DNA from: MM2 sp035460165 | Lineage (GTDB): Bacteria; Pseudomonadota; Gammaproteobacteria; Burkholderiales; Methylophilaceae | DNA length: 21,832 nucleotides | Reading direction: 5' to 3' | Assembly: GCA_035460165.1 (NCBI GenBank) | Contig: DATHWW010000007.1 | Location: 1-21,832, forward strand | Shown: positions 1 to 9,440 of the stretch, piece after piece | How positions within the stretch are numbered: the stretch's first letter is position 1 | How the letters are laid out: every line of letters begins with the position of its first letter | Notes under the pieces: generated by a model | The model's input: the letters and a program-made list of their open reading frames with translations, nothing else | Databases searched by the model: none | Told to the model about the DNA's origin: nothing | Made by a program: the position numbers and the translations under genes

Positions 1-70
1 ATACCCTCGGTTTACGCAGCGCGTGACGGTTTGTCGAACAGGTGGCGAGGGAATAACAGGGGCAGCGGTC

Positions 71-3000
71 ATGCCAGCTAAACAAGGTTTATACGATCCG
101 GCAAACGAAAAGGATGCTTGCGGGGTCGGTTTTGTAGCACACATCAAAGGGCGGAAGAGCCACGATATCGTCGAGAAGGGTCTGACGATCCTGCGCAACC
201 TGACCCATCGCGGCGCGACGGGTTATGACCCCAAGCTGGGCGACGGCGCCGGCATGCTGATTCAGCTGCCCGACGCCTTCATGCGTAAGGAAGCCGCCAA
301 ACTCAACATTACTTTGCCGGCTGAAGGGCAATATGCCGTCGGCATGATCTTCCTGCCGCAATCTATGAATGGTCGCGCAGCCTGCGAATCGGTAATTGCA
401 CGCATCATTCTTGAAGAAGGCCAAGCCTGCCTCGGCTGGCGCGACGTACCGCGCGACAACAGCGATATCGCTGCCGCGGCCCGCGCCATCGAGCCGGTCA
501 TGCGCCAAGTACTCATCGGCAGCAACGCCGCCGACCAGATCGCCTTTGAGCGCAAGCTGTTCGTCATTCGCAAGCGCGTCGAACATGCCGTTCGCGCACT
601 GAAGCTGGAAGACGGCGAGCAGTTCTATATTCCGTCCCTCTCCAGCCGCACCTTGGTCTACAAGGGCATGCTGCTGGCCGAGGAAGTCGGCACTTATTAC
701 AAGGATCTGGTCGATCCGGACATGGTGTCGGCGCTCGCGCTGGTGCACCAGCGTTTCTCCACCAATACCTTCCCGGCATGGGACTTGGCCCATCCCTTCC
801 GCATGATCGCGCACAACGGTGAAATCAACACGGTACGCGGCAACGTCAATTGGATGGCGGCGCGTCATGAGGCCATGAAGTCTGGCGTGCTGGGCGAAGA
901 CTTGGAAAAGCTGTGGCCGCTGATCTATGATGGCCAGTCCGACTCCGCCTGTTTCGACAACGCATTGGAACTGCTGGTGGCCGGCGGCTATTCATTGCCG
1001 CACGCGATGATGATGCTGATCCCGGAAGCATGGTCCAGCAATGCGCTGATGGACGAAGACCGCCGCGCTTTCTACGAATACCACGCCGCGCTGATGGAGC
1101 CGTGGGACGGCCCCGCCGCCGTCGCTTTCACTGACGGCCGCATGATCGGCGCCACGTTGGACCGTAATGGCCTGCGTCCGGCGCGTTACCTGGTCACCGA
1201 CGACGATTACGTGATGATGGCATCCGAAATGGGCGTGCTGACTTTCCCGGAAGAAAAGATCGTCAAGAAGTGGCGCCTGCAACCGGGCAAGATGTTCCTG
1301 ATCGACATGGAACAAGGCCGCATCATCGACGACGAGGAAGTGAAGCACCAACTGGCACAAGCCAAGCCATATCGCGAGTGGATCGAGAAATCCCGCTACT
1401 TCCTTGGCGACCTGCCCAAGGCAGAATACAAGCTGGAAATGAAGGCCGAGCTGCTCGACGTACAGCAAGCGTTCGGCTATTCGCAGGAAGACCTCAAGTT
1501 CATCCTGCAACCGATGGCCACCAACGGCGAAGAGGCTACCGGTTCCATGGGCACGGACAGCGCGCTGCCGGTACTGTCCAGCAAGTCCAAGCCGCTGTAT
1601 ACCTACTTCAAGCAACTGTTCGCGCAGGTGACCAATCCGCCGATCGACCCGATCCGCGAAGAAATCGTCATGTCGCTGGTGACCTTCATCGGCCCCAAGC
1701 CCAACCTGCTCGGTATCGATGAAACCGATCCGCCGCTGCGATTGGAAGCCAGCCAACCGGTACTTACGCTGGATGAACTGGCCCAGCTAAATAACATCGC
1801 TGAATTGACGCAAAACCGTTATCGCTCCCTGGTGGCTGACATCACCTATCCGGCCACTGCCGGCCACAAGAGCATGGGCGAGGCCATCGCAGCGCTATGC
1901 CAGGCGGCCGAGAAGTCTGTTCACGACGGCTACAATGTGCTGATCCTGTCCGACCGCAATGTCGGTGCCGACCGCATCGCGATCCCGGCCCTGCTGGCGA
2001 CCACCGCCGTGCACCATCATCTGGTCAAGGCTGGCCTGCGCACCAACACCGGCCTGGTCGTCGATACCGGCTCCGCACGCGAAGTGCATCATTTCGCCCT
2101 GCTGGGCGGCTACGGCGCGGAAGCAGTTTGCCCGTGGCTGGCGTTCGAAACCATCGCCAACCTGGGCCTGCCGGATACCAAGGCAGCGCAGAAGAACTTC
2201 GTGAAAGCCGTCGGCAAGGGCCTGTACAAGGTCATGTCCAAAATGGGCATTTCCACCTACCAGTCTTATTGCGGCGCGCAGATTTTCGATGCCGTGGGCT
2301 TGAATAGCGCTTTTGTTGATAAGTATTTTCCCGGCACTTCCAGCAATGTCGAAGGTATCGGCCTGGAGCAAGTCGCGGAAGAAACACTGCGCATGCACCG
2401 CGACGCCTTCGGCGACGACCCGGTGCTTTCCAACGCGCTGGATGCCGGCGGCGAATACGCCTTCCGCGTCCGCGGCGAAGATCATATGTGGACGCCGGAC
2501 TCCATCGCCAAGCTGCAGAATGCGACGCGTACCGGCAAGTACGACACCTACAAGGAATACGCCAAGCTGATCAACGACCAGACCAAGCGCCACCTGACGT
2601 TGCGTGGCCTGTTCGAGATCAAGCCGGCGGGCGCCCCGGTGCCGCTGGAAGAAGTCGAGCCCGCGAAGGAAATCGTCAAGCGTTTCGCCACCGGCGCAAT
2701 GTCGCTCGGTTCGATCTCGACCGAAGCGCACACCGTGCTCGCCATCGCGATGAACCGCATCGGCGGCAAATCCAACACCGGCGAAGGCGGCGAAGATCCG
2801 GTGCGCTTCCAGCCGGTGACGCAGGACACCACGCTCGCCGACCTGATCGGCAAGAGCCGCGTCGAGAGCAATATTCCGCTGCAAGCCGGCGACTCCATGC
2901 GCTCCAAGATCAAGCAGGTCGCCTCCGGCCGTTTTGGCGTCACCGCCGAATACCTGGCCAGCGCCGATCAGATCCAGATCAAGATGGCGCAAGGCGCGAA

Positions 3001-4672
3001 GCCGGGCGAAGGCGGCCAGTTGCCGGGCGGCAAGGTATCCGAGTATATCGCCAAGCTGCGCTTCTCGGTGCCGGGCGTGGGCCTGATTTCCCCACCGCCG
3101 CACCATGACATCTATTCCATCGAAGATTTGGCGCAGCTGATTCACGACCTGAAGAACGCCAACCCGCGTGCGTCGATTTCCACCAAGCTGGTGTCGGAAA
3201 CCGGCGTCGGCACCGTGGCGGCGGGCGTGGCCAAGGCCAAGTCCGACCATATCGTGATCGCCGGTTTCGACGGCGGCACCGGTGCCTCGCCGATCTCCTC
3301 GATCAAGCACGCCGGCAGCCCGTGGGAAATCGGTCTGGCAGAAACCCAGCAGACGCTGGTATTGAACCAATTGCGCGGCCGTGTCGCCGTGCAGGTCGAC
3401 GGCCAAATGAAGACTGGCCGTGACGTGCTGATCGGCGCGTTGCTGGGCGCCGACGAGTTCGGTTTCGCCACCGCTCCGCTGGTGGTCGAAGGCTGCATCA
3501 TGATGCGCAAGTGCCACCTGAACACCTGCCCGGTAGGCGTGGCTACGCAGGATCCAACACTGCGCAAGAAATTCACCGGCCAGCCGGAGCATGTGGTGAA
3601 CTACTTCTTCTTCGTCGCCGAAGAAGTGCGCGAATACATGGCGCAAATGGGTATCCGCAAGTTCAACGACCTGGTCGGCCGTGCCGATCTGCTGGACATG
3701 AAGGCAGGCATCGACCACTGGAAGGCTTCCGGCCTCGATTTCAGCCGCATTTTCTATCAGCCCAAGGTCGGCGCGGACGTGGCACGCAGCCACTCCGAAG
3801 AGCAGGATCACGGCCTAGCGAAGGCGCTGGACAACCAGCTGATCGCTCAAGCCAAGTCGGCATTGGAGAACGGCGAGAAGATTGTCATCGAAACGCCCAT
3901 CAGCAACATCAACCGTACCGCTGGCACCATGCTGTCGAATCAGGTCGCCACCCGCTACGGCGCGGTCGGCCTGCCAGATGACACGATCACCGTGAAACTG
4001 TCCGGCACCGCCGGCCAGAGCTTCGCTGCGTTCCTGACCAAGGGCATCACCTTCGAGCTGACTGGCGAAGGCAACGACTACGTGGGCAAGGGCCTGTGCG
4101 GCGGCCGCATCATCATCAAGCCGCCCAAGGCCTTCCGCGGTACGCCGTCGGAGAACATCATCGTCGGCAACACCGTGATGTACGGTGCCACCAGCGGCGA
4201 AAGCTACTTCAACGGCGTGGCCGGCGAACGCTTCTGCGTGCGTAATTCCGGCGCATCCGCCGTGGTCGAAGGCGTGGGCAACCACGGCTGCGAATACATG
4301 ACTGGCGGCACCGTGGTCGTGCTGGGTCAAACCGGCCTCAACTTCGCTGCCGGTATGTCGGGCGGCGTTGCTTACGTGCTGGATGAGGACGGCCTGTTCC
4401 ACAAGCGCTGCAACATGAATATGGTTTCGCTGGAGATGGTTCACCACGTCGATGACACGCCGGAAGGTGCGGTGCATCACCTCGACCAGCCGGACGAAAT
4501 CACGCTGAAGAACCTGATCGAAAAGCATGCGGCCTACACCGGCAGCGCGCGCGCGATCACCATACTCGCGAACTGGGATGACTTCCGCGACAAGTTCGTC
4601 AAGGTCATGCCGAATGAATACAAGCGAGCGCTGATCGAGCTCGCAGAACAGAAACTGCTGGAGGCCGCTTAA
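71..4672 (+). CDS. gltB: Glutamate synthase [NADPH], large (alpha) subunit
   Basis: This is the large subunit of GOGAT, which converts glutamine plus 2-oxoglutarate to two glutamates in cytoplasmic ammonia assimilation. The ATG at 71 gives 1533 residues and has an AGGGG ribosome site at 58-62, 8 bases upstream. A GTG at 23 would add 16 non-conserved residues and has no ribosome site. An N-terminal propeptide of about 16 residues precedes Cys17 (DACGVGFVAH), the expected class II glutaminase nucleophile after cleavage. In order follow the glutaminase domain (about 17-430), the central domain, the FMN-binding synthase domain (about 810-1190) and a C-terminal GXGXG domain with glycine-rich repeats. 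The 3Fe-4S ligands are visible as C1142, C1148 and C1153 (CIMMRKCHLNTC). Length is normal for the proteobacterial family. The stop overlaps the gltD start by one base, implying translational coupling of the two subunits. Confidence 0.98.
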   Translation: MPAKQGLYDPANEKDACGVGFVAHIKGRKSHDIVEKGLTILRNLTHRGATGYDPKLGDGAGMLIQLPDAFMRKEAAKLNITLPAEGQYAVGMIFLPQSMNGRAACESVIARIILEEGQACLGWRDVPRDNSDIAAAARAIEPVMRQVLIGSNAADQIAFERKLFVIRKRVEHAVRALKLEDGEQFYIPSLSSRTLVYKGMLLAEEVGTYYKDLVDPDMVSALALVHQRFSTNTFPAWDLAHPFRMIAHNGEINTVRGNVNWMAARHEAMKSGVLGEDLEKLWPLIYDGQSDSACFDNALELLVAGGYSLPHAMMMLIPEAWSSNALMDEDRRAFYEYHAALMEPWDGPAAVAFTDGRMIGATLDRNGLRPARYLVTDDDYVMMASEMGVLTFPEEKIVKKWRLQPGKMFLIDMEQGRIIDDEEVKHQLAQAKPYREWIEKSRYFLGDLPKAEYKLEMKAELLDVQQAFGYSQEDLKFILQPMATNGEEATGSMGTDSALPVLSSKSKPLYTYFKQLFAQVTNPPIDPIREEIVMSLVTFIGPKPNLLGIDETDPPLRLEASQPVLTLDELAQLNNIAELTQNRYRSLVADITYPATAGHKSMGEAIAALCQAAEKSVHDGYNVLILSDRNVGADRIAIPALLATTAVHHHLVKAGLRTNTGLVVDTGSAREVHHFALLGGYGAEAVCPWLAFETIANLGLPDTKAAQKNFVKAVGKGLYKVMSKMGISTYQSYCGAQIFDAVGLNSAFVDKYFPGTSSNVEGIGLEQVAEETLRMHRDAFGDDPVLSNALDAGGEYAFRVRGEDHMWTPDSIAKLQNATRTGKYDTYKEYAKLINDQTKRHLTLRGLFEIKPAGAPVPLEEVEPAKEIVKRFATGAMSLGSISTEAHTVLAIAMNRIGGKSNTGEGGEDPVRFQPVTQDTTLADLIGKSRVESNIPLQAGDSMRSKIKQVASGRFGVTAEYLASADQIQIKMAQGAKPGEGGQLPGGKVSEYIAKLRFSVPGVGLISPPPHHDIYSIEDLAQLIHDLKNANPRASISTKLVSETGVGTVAAGVAKAKSDHIVIAGFDGGTGASPISSIKHAGSPWEIGLAETQQTLVLNQLRGRVAVQVDGQMKTGRDVLIGALLGADEFGFATAPLVVEGCIMMRKCHLNTCPVGVATQDPTLRKKFTGQPEHVVNYFFFVAEEVREYMAQMGIRKFNDLVGRADLLDMKAGIDHWKASGLDFSRIFYQPKVGADVARSHSEEQDHGLAKALDNQLIAQAKSALENGEKIVIETPISNINRTAGTMLSNQVATRYGAVGLPDDTITVKLSGTAGQSFAAFLTKGITFELTGEGNDYVGKGLCGGRIIIKPPKAFRGTPSENIIVGNTVMYGATSGESYFNGVAGERFCVRNSGASAVVEGVGNHGCEYMTGGTVVVLGQTGLNFAAGMSGGVAYVLDEDGLFHKRCNMNMVSLEMVHHVDDTPEGAVHHLDQPDEITLKNLIEKHAAYTGSARAITILANWDDFRDKFVKVMPNEYKRALIELAEQKLLEAA

Positions 4673-6099
4673 TGGGCAAGATTACCGGTTTCCTGGAATA
4701 CGAGCGGCTGGCAGAAGCCAACCTGCCGGTTCAGGAACGCGTACACAACTACAAGGAGTTCGTACTCCACCTGTCGGACGACCAAGCCAAGGTGCAAGGC
4801 GCACGCTGCATGGATTGCGGCATTCCGTTCTGCATGAGCGGCTGCCCGGTCAACAACATCATTCCCGACTGGAACGACCTGGTCTACAAGCAGGACTGGC
4901 AACGCGCTTTCGAAGTGCTGGACTCCACCAACAACTTTCCGGACTTCACTGGCCGTATCTGCCCGGCACCTTGCGAGGCAGCTTGTACGCTGAACATCAA
5001 TGACGATCCGGTCGGCATCAAGTCCATCGAGCATGCGATCATCGACAAGGCCTGGGAAAACGATTGGGTCAAACCGCATATCGCCGCGGTAAAGACCGGC
5101 AAGAAAGTCGCCGTGGTCGGCTCCGGCCCTGCGGGCATGGCGGCCGCGCAACAGCTGGCACGCGCCGGCCACGACGTGGTGCTGCTGGAAAAGAACGACC
5201 GCATCGGCGGCTTGATGCGCTACGGCATTCCCGACTTCAAGTTCGAGAAGTGGCAGATCGACCGCCGCATGGCACAAATGGCCGCTGAAGGCGTGCAATT
5301 CCGCGTCAACCAGCACGTCGGCGAGAACGTGCAGGCGGATGACCTCCTCCAGGAATTCGACGCCGTGGTACTGGCCGCCGGCGCCGAGCTGCCGCGCGAT
5401 CTTCCGGTGCCTGGCCGCGAACTTTCCGGCATCCATTTCGCAATGGACTTCCTGACCCAACAGAACAAGGTCAACGCGGGCGATATGGTCTCCAACCAGA
5501 TCAAGGCCACCGGCAAGCATGTGATCGTGATCGGCGGCGGCGACACCGGTTCCGACTGCGTCGGCACCTCCAATCGTCACGGTGCCGCATCGATCGCGCA
5601 GTTTGAAATCATGCCGCAGCCGCCGAAGCAGGAAAACCGTGAGCTGACCTGGCCCAACTGGCCGATCAAGCTGCGTACTTCCAGTTCGCACGAGGAAGGC
5701 TGCGACCGTGACTGGGCGGTGGTGACCAAGCGCTTCGAAGGCGAAAACGGCCAAGTGAAGAAGCTGATCGCCGCACGCGTGGAATGGAAAGACGGCAAGA
5801 TGCAGGAAGTCCCCGGCTCCGAGTTCGAAATGAAGGCCGACCTGGTGCTGCTGGCGATGGGCTTCGTCAGCCCGGTGCAGAAGCTGCTGGATGCATTCGG
5901 CGTGGAAAAGGACGCCCGCAACAACGCCAAGGCGACCACCGACGGTGAAGGCTCTTATGCCACCTCAGCATCCAAGGTGTTCGCAGCCGGCGACGTACGC
6001 CGCGGTCAATCGCTGGTCGTTTGGGCCATCCGCGAAGGCCGTCAGTGTGCACGTGAGGTCGATGCATTCCTGATGGGTAAATCGGACCTGCCACGTTAA
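4672..6099 (+). CDS. gltD: Glutamate synthase [NADPH], small (beta) subunit
   Basis: The 475-residue beta subunit oxidises NADPH and passes electrons through FAD and iron-sulfur clusters to the GltB FMN centre. Two N-terminal cysteine groups (C46, C49, C54, C58; and C97, C101, C105) match the 4Fe-4S region of the family. A first dinucleotide fold has GSGPAG at 150-155 for FAD. A second has GGGDTG at 288-293 for NADPH, and the C-terminal VFAAGDVRRGQS stretch is the usual second FAD contact. The ATG shares a base with the gltB TAA (TAATG), so the two are almost certainly made from one message in matched amounts. The gene closes with four consecutive in-frame stops (TAA TAA TAA TGA, 6097-6108) and is followed by a strong terminator hairpin. 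Confidence 0.98.
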   Translation: MGKITGFLEYERLAEANLPVQERVHNYKEFVLHLSDDQAKVQGARCMDCGIPFCMSGCPVNNIIPDWNDLVYKQDWQRAFEVLDSTNNFPDFTGRICPAPCEAACTLNINDDPVGIKSIEHAIIDKAWENDWVKPHIAAVKTGKKVAVVGSGPAGMAAAQQLARAGHDVVLLEKNDRIGGLMRYGIPDFKFEKWQIDRRMAQMAAEGVQFRVNQHVGENVQADDLLQEFDAVVLAAGAELPRDLPVPGRELSGIHFAMDFLTQQNKVNAGDMVSNQIKATGKHVIVIGGGDTGSDCVGTSNRHGAASIAQFEIMPQPPKQENRELTWPNWPIKLRTSSSHEEGCDRDWAVVTKRFEGENGQVKKLIAARVEWKDGKMQEVPGSEFEMKADLVLLAMGFVSPVQKLLDAFGVEKDARNNAKATTDGEGSYATSASKVFAAGDVRRGQSLVVWAIREGRQCAREVDAFLMGKSDLPR

Positions 6100-6117
6100 T
6101 AATAATGAACTGCCAAG

Positions 6118-6171
6118 ACGCCAAGAGCGCCAGGAACTGCTTCAGTCCTCCCGGCGCTCTTGGCGTTTTTT
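6118..6171 (+). terminator. Intrinsic terminator after gltD, directly before hemE
   Basis: A perfect 14-base inverted repeat (6118-6131, ACGCCAAGAGCGCC, pairing with 6153-6166) is followed by six T's (6166-6171). The 21-base loop can fold further: AGGA/CTG at 6132-6139 pairs with CAG/TCCT at 6143-6149 around one bulged A. This is a strong rho-independent terminator for gltBD. The hemE start codon follows the T-run by only 15 bases, so the hairpin may lie in the hemE leader. Confidence 0.93.
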
Positions 6172-6186
6172 CATTGAGTGAATGAC

Positions 6187-7254
6187 ATGACGCATTTGAA
6201 AAACGATACCTTCCTCCGCGCGCTGATGCGCCAGCCCACCGACTACACCCCGGTCTGGATGATGCGTCAGGCGGGCCGCTACCTGCCGGAATACAATGAA
6301 ACGCGTAAACGCGCCGGCAGCTTCCTCGGCCTGTGCAAAAGCCCGGATTTCGCCACAGAAGTCACCTTGCAACCGCTAGCCCGTTTTCCGCTAGATGCAG
6401 CGATCCTGTTCTCGGACATTCTGACGGTGCCGGATGCGATGGGTCTCGGTTTGTACTTCGCCGACGGCGAGGGCCCGAAGTTCGAACGTCCGTTGCGCAA
6501 TGAGTGGGAAATCCGCGATCTGATCGTACCCGACCCGGTCGAACATCTCGGCTATGTGATCGACGCCGTCGCCAGCATCCGCAAGGCACTGGCCGGCTCG
6601 GTGCCTCTGATCGGCTTTTCCGGCAGCCCGTGGACGCTGGCAACCTATATGGTCGAAGGCCAGGGCGGCACGGATTTCCTGATCATCAAGAAAATGGCCT
6701 ACGAACGGCCTGACTTGTTACACCATATCCTCAGCATCACCGCACAATCCGTCACCAGTTATCTCAATGCCCAGATCGAAGCCGGCGCCCAGGCCGTGAT
6801 GATTTTCGATTCCTGGGGCGGAGCGCTGTCGCATGCGGCCTACAAGGAGTTTTCGCTGGCCTACATGGAGCGCATCGTCTCCGGCCTGATCTGCGACCGC
6901 GAAGGCCGCGTCGTGCCGCGCATCGTGTTCACCAAGGGCGGCGGCCTGTGGCTGGAAAGCATGGCTGACATCGGTGTCGACGCGCTGGGACTGGACTGGA
7001 CCGTGGACATCGGCGAAGCGCGCAAGCGTGTCGGCGACCAGGTCGCGCTGCAAGGCAACCTCGACCCCGCCATCCTGCTCTCCAACCCGCAGGCCATCGA
7101 ACGCGAAGTCGCCAACATTCTGGCGAGTTACGGCGCAGGCAGCGGCCACGTGTTCAACCTCGGTCACGGCATTACGCAGTTCACACCGCCGGAAAACGCA
7201 GGCGCGATGATCGACGCGGTGCACGCCATCAGCCGGCAGTATCACGCCGCCTAA
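6187..7254 (+). CDS. hemE: Uroporphyrinogen III decarboxylase
   Basis: This cytoplasmic, cofactor-free enzyme of heme biosynthesis removes the four acetate carboxyls of uroporphyrinogen III to give coproporphyrinogen III. The ATG at 6187 gives 355 residues starting MTHLKND, which aligns with the E. coli start (MTELKND, 354 residues). The in-frame GTG at 6178 would add three residues and sits almost on the terminator T-run. Visible signatures are MMRQAGRYLPEY (25-36), the catalytic-region Asp77 in FSDIL, GFSGSPWT (143-150), Tyr154, FDSWGG with Ser209, and NLGHGI near the C terminus. There is no convincing Shine-Dalgarno sequence: only GAG at 6176-6178. The stop overlaps the converging priA stop by four bases. 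Expression probably depends on a promoter inside gltD or on readthrough of the upstream hairpin; this is inference. Confidence 0.97.
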   Translation: MTHLKNDTFLRALMRQPTDYTPVWMMRQAGRYLPEYNETRKRAGSFLGLCKSPDFATEVTLQPLARFPLDAAILFSDILTVPDAMGLGLYFADGEGPKFERPLRNEWEIRDLIVPDPVEHLGYVIDAVASIRKALAGSVPLIGFSGSPWTLATYMVEGQGGTDFLIIKKMAYERPDLLHHILSITAQSVTSYLNAQIEAGAQAVMIFDSWGGALSHAAYKEFSLAYMERIVSGLICDREGRVVPRIVFTKGGGLWLESMADIGVDALGLDWTVDIGEARKRVGDQVALQGNLDPAILLSNPQAIEREVANILASYGAGSGHVFNLGHGITQFTPPENAGAMIDAVHAISRQYHAA

Positions 7255-9440
7255 TATTCCAGCGGATCCACATCCACCGACCATCTGACCTTGCCGCCTT
7301 GCGGCAAGGCTCTGAGCTCCGCCACCCAGGTTTGCAGGAATTGCTGCAAAGCCTGGCGCGCGTCGGCCTGTATCAACAACTGCGCACGCTCCATGCCTTT
7401 GAGGCGCTCCATTTGCGGGCGCACGGGATCGTAAATGGTTACCTTGCCTTCAATGGCGCGCGCCGCCTTGGCCGCGCGTTCCAGAAAATCCTGCACCGGC
7501 CCGAAATGCGTCGCTTCCGCACGCAACAGCGCTTCGAAGCAATAAGGCGGAAAATGTACGAGCTTGCGCTCTTCCAGCAGGGAAACGGCGAACTCGGGGT
7601 AATCCTGCTTTTGCAGCGCATGGAATAGTAAATGATCGGGGAAATTGGTCTGGATCAACACCTCGCCCGGTTTATCTGCGCGACCAGCACGGCCGGCGAC
7701 TTGCAGCAGTTGGGCGAACAGACGCTCCGCCGCGCGGAAATCCGGACTGAACAGGGCGCTATCGGTATCAATGACACCAACTAGCGTGAGATTCGGAAAA
7801 TCGTGGCCCTTGGCCAGCATCTGCGTGCCGATCAGGATATCCACTTCGTTGGCATGCACCTGTGCGGTCATGTCCTTGATCGCGTGCTTGCGCCGCATGC
7901 TATCACGGTCCACGCGCAAGATGCGGGCTTCGGGGAAAATGCCCGCCAGCACTTCCTCCAGCCGCTGCGTGCCGTGTCCGGTAGGGTGCAGGTCGGGGTT
8001 GCCGCAGCTCGGACATTGCAGTGGCGGGCGCTGCTCGTGCCCGCAGTGATGGCAGCGCAGCTTTCTTTCGCGCAGGTGCACCACCAGCCGGCTGGAGCAG
8101 CGCAAGCACGGCGCCACCCAGGCGCAGGCGCTGCATAGCAGCACCGGCGAATAACCGCGACGGTTGATGAACAGCAGGCTTTGCTCGCCGCGTTCCAGGC
8201 GTTGGCGCAGCGCGCTAATCAATTGCACCGAGATTCCATCCTGCGGCCGCTGGATGCGGGTATCGATGCATCGCACTCGCGGCAATGCGGCACTCTCCAC
8301 CGCGCGCGCCGCCAGCGTCAGCAGCTTGTATCGTCCGGCTTGGGCGTTGTGCCAGGTTTCCAGCGATGGCGTGGCTGAGCCGAGTACGATGGGCACGTCG
8401 GCCATCTTGGCGCGCATGATCGCCACATCGCGCGCCGAATAGCGCATCGCATCCTGCTGCTTGTAAGAAGAATCGTGTTCTTCATCGACAATAATCACGG
8501 CAGGGTGGGCCATCGGCGTGAACCCCGACAAGCGTGTGCCGATCACGATGCGCGCTTCCCCATTTTGCGCACGCAGCCAGCCATGCAAGCGCTCACTCTC
8601 GTTCATCTGGCTGTGCAGCATGACGATAGGATGATTCGGGAAGCGCGCGCGAAAACGCGCCTCCAGCTGCGGCGTCAGGTTGATTTCCGGCACCAGCACC
8701 AAGGCTTGCGCCGCCGGATCGGCAAGCATCGCCTGCAGCAACTGCATATAAACCTCGGTCTTGCCGCTGCCGGTAATCCCATGCAGCAGCCAGACAAGGA
8801 AGCCCGGGCCGGCAGCAAGAACAGCATCAACCGCCTGCTGCTGTTCTGGATTCAACGCCGGCGGCGCCTTGGGCTCGACAGCAAGCATCGACGGTTTTTC
8901 GATTTCGACTTCGCTCACCCAGCCCTTGTCCTGCATCTGCCGCATGGCGGCGCGCCAGCCGGAGGCGATCGCCACCAGATTCACAGCCTCCAGCGGGCCG
9001 GACTCTATCAGCGCTTGGTAAATCTTGCGCTGCAACACCGCGCGCGACGGAATGGCATCCCCGCCTGCTTCTATGGCAACCGCAGTCAGGGCATAACCCA
9101 TGCGACGCGGCAGGCTGGCCGGTTGCACCTCGCGTAGACGGGATGGCAGGGCGGCAAGCAAAGCCTGGCCGAACGGATACTGGTAATAATCCGCGCAAAA
9201 CGCCAACAGTTTCAGTGTCGCTTGCGGCAACGGCGCTTCATCCGCGTAAGCGTAGGCAATCGGCTTGAGTTTTGCGATCGGGAATTCCGAGGTGGCAGCG
9301 CGAGCGATGACGATGCCGATCACGCGCCTGCGTCCGAAAGGCACGAGCACACGCTGGCCGGGCTGTACGGTGCTGCCACCGTCGAGATAATCGAACAGGG
9401 TGGCAAGCGGCACGTCGAGTGCGACGCGGAGGATATTCAT
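7251..9440 (-). CDS. priA: Primosomal replication restart helicase PriA
   Basis: PriA is a 3'-5' superfamily 2 DNA helicase that recognises stalled forks and loads the replicative helicase. The 729 residues match the usual length (E. coli 732). The N-terminal DNA-binding domain is followed by Walker A GITGSGKT (221-228), Walker B DEEH (319-322), the GSATPS motif (354-359) and a zinc-binding insertion with eight cysteines (436, 439, 445, 448, 463, 466, 476, 479). The late helicase motif QVAGRAGRA is at 580-588. Upstream of the DEEH box the usual GTRSA-like segment reads GTRLSG, a small deviation. The ATG at 9440 lacks an obvious ribosome site. It diverges from argS and converges on hemE with overlapping stops; no terminator separates priA and hemE. 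Confidence 0.97.
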   Translation of the reverse strand: MNILRVALDVPLATLFDYLDGGSTVQPGQRVLVPFGRRRVIGIVIARAATSEFPIAKLKPIAYAYADEAPLPQATLKLLAFCADYYQYPFGQALLAALPSRLREVQPASLPRRMGYALTAVAIEAGGDAIPSRAVLQRKIYQALIESGPLEAVNLVAIASGWRAAMRQMQDKGWVSEVEIEKPSMLAVEPKAPPALNPEQQQAVDAVLAAGPGFLVWLLHGITGSGKTEVYMQLLQAMLADPAAQALVLVPEINLTPQLEARFRARFPNHPIVMLHSQMNESERLHGWLRAQNGEARIVIGTRLSGFTPMAHPAVIIVDEEHDSSYKQQDAMRYSARDVAIMRAKMADVPIVLGSATPSLETWHNAQAGRYKLLTLAARAVESAALPRVRCIDTRIQRPQDGISVQLISALRQRLERGEQSLLFINRRGYSPVLLCSACAWVAPCLRCSSRLVVHLRERKLRCHHCGHEQRPPLQCPSCGNPDLHPTGHGTQRLEEVLAGIFPEARILRVDRDSMRRKHAIKDMTAQVHANEVDILIGTQMLAKGHDFPNLTLVGVIDTDSALFSPDFRAAERLFAQLLQVAGRAGRADKPGEVLIQTNFPDHLLFHALQKQDYPEFAVSLLEERKLVHFPPYCFEALLRAEATHFGPVQDFLERAAKAARAIEGKVTIYDPVRPQMERLKGMERAQLLIQADARQALQQFLQTWVAELRALPQGGKVRWSVDVDPLEY

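Noticed and set aside
23..70. GTG start at 23 for gltB
   Set aside because: The added 16 residues are not family-like and lack a ribosome site. ATG 71 has AGGGG at good spacing and places the catalytic Cys after a normal-sized propeptide.
1895..3811. Long minus-strand open frame (638 codons) opposite gltB
   Set aside because: It lies wholly antisense to strongly conserved gltB sequence. The translation is rich in His, Ala, Gly and Asp with no recognisable domain, as expected for the complement of GC-biased codons.
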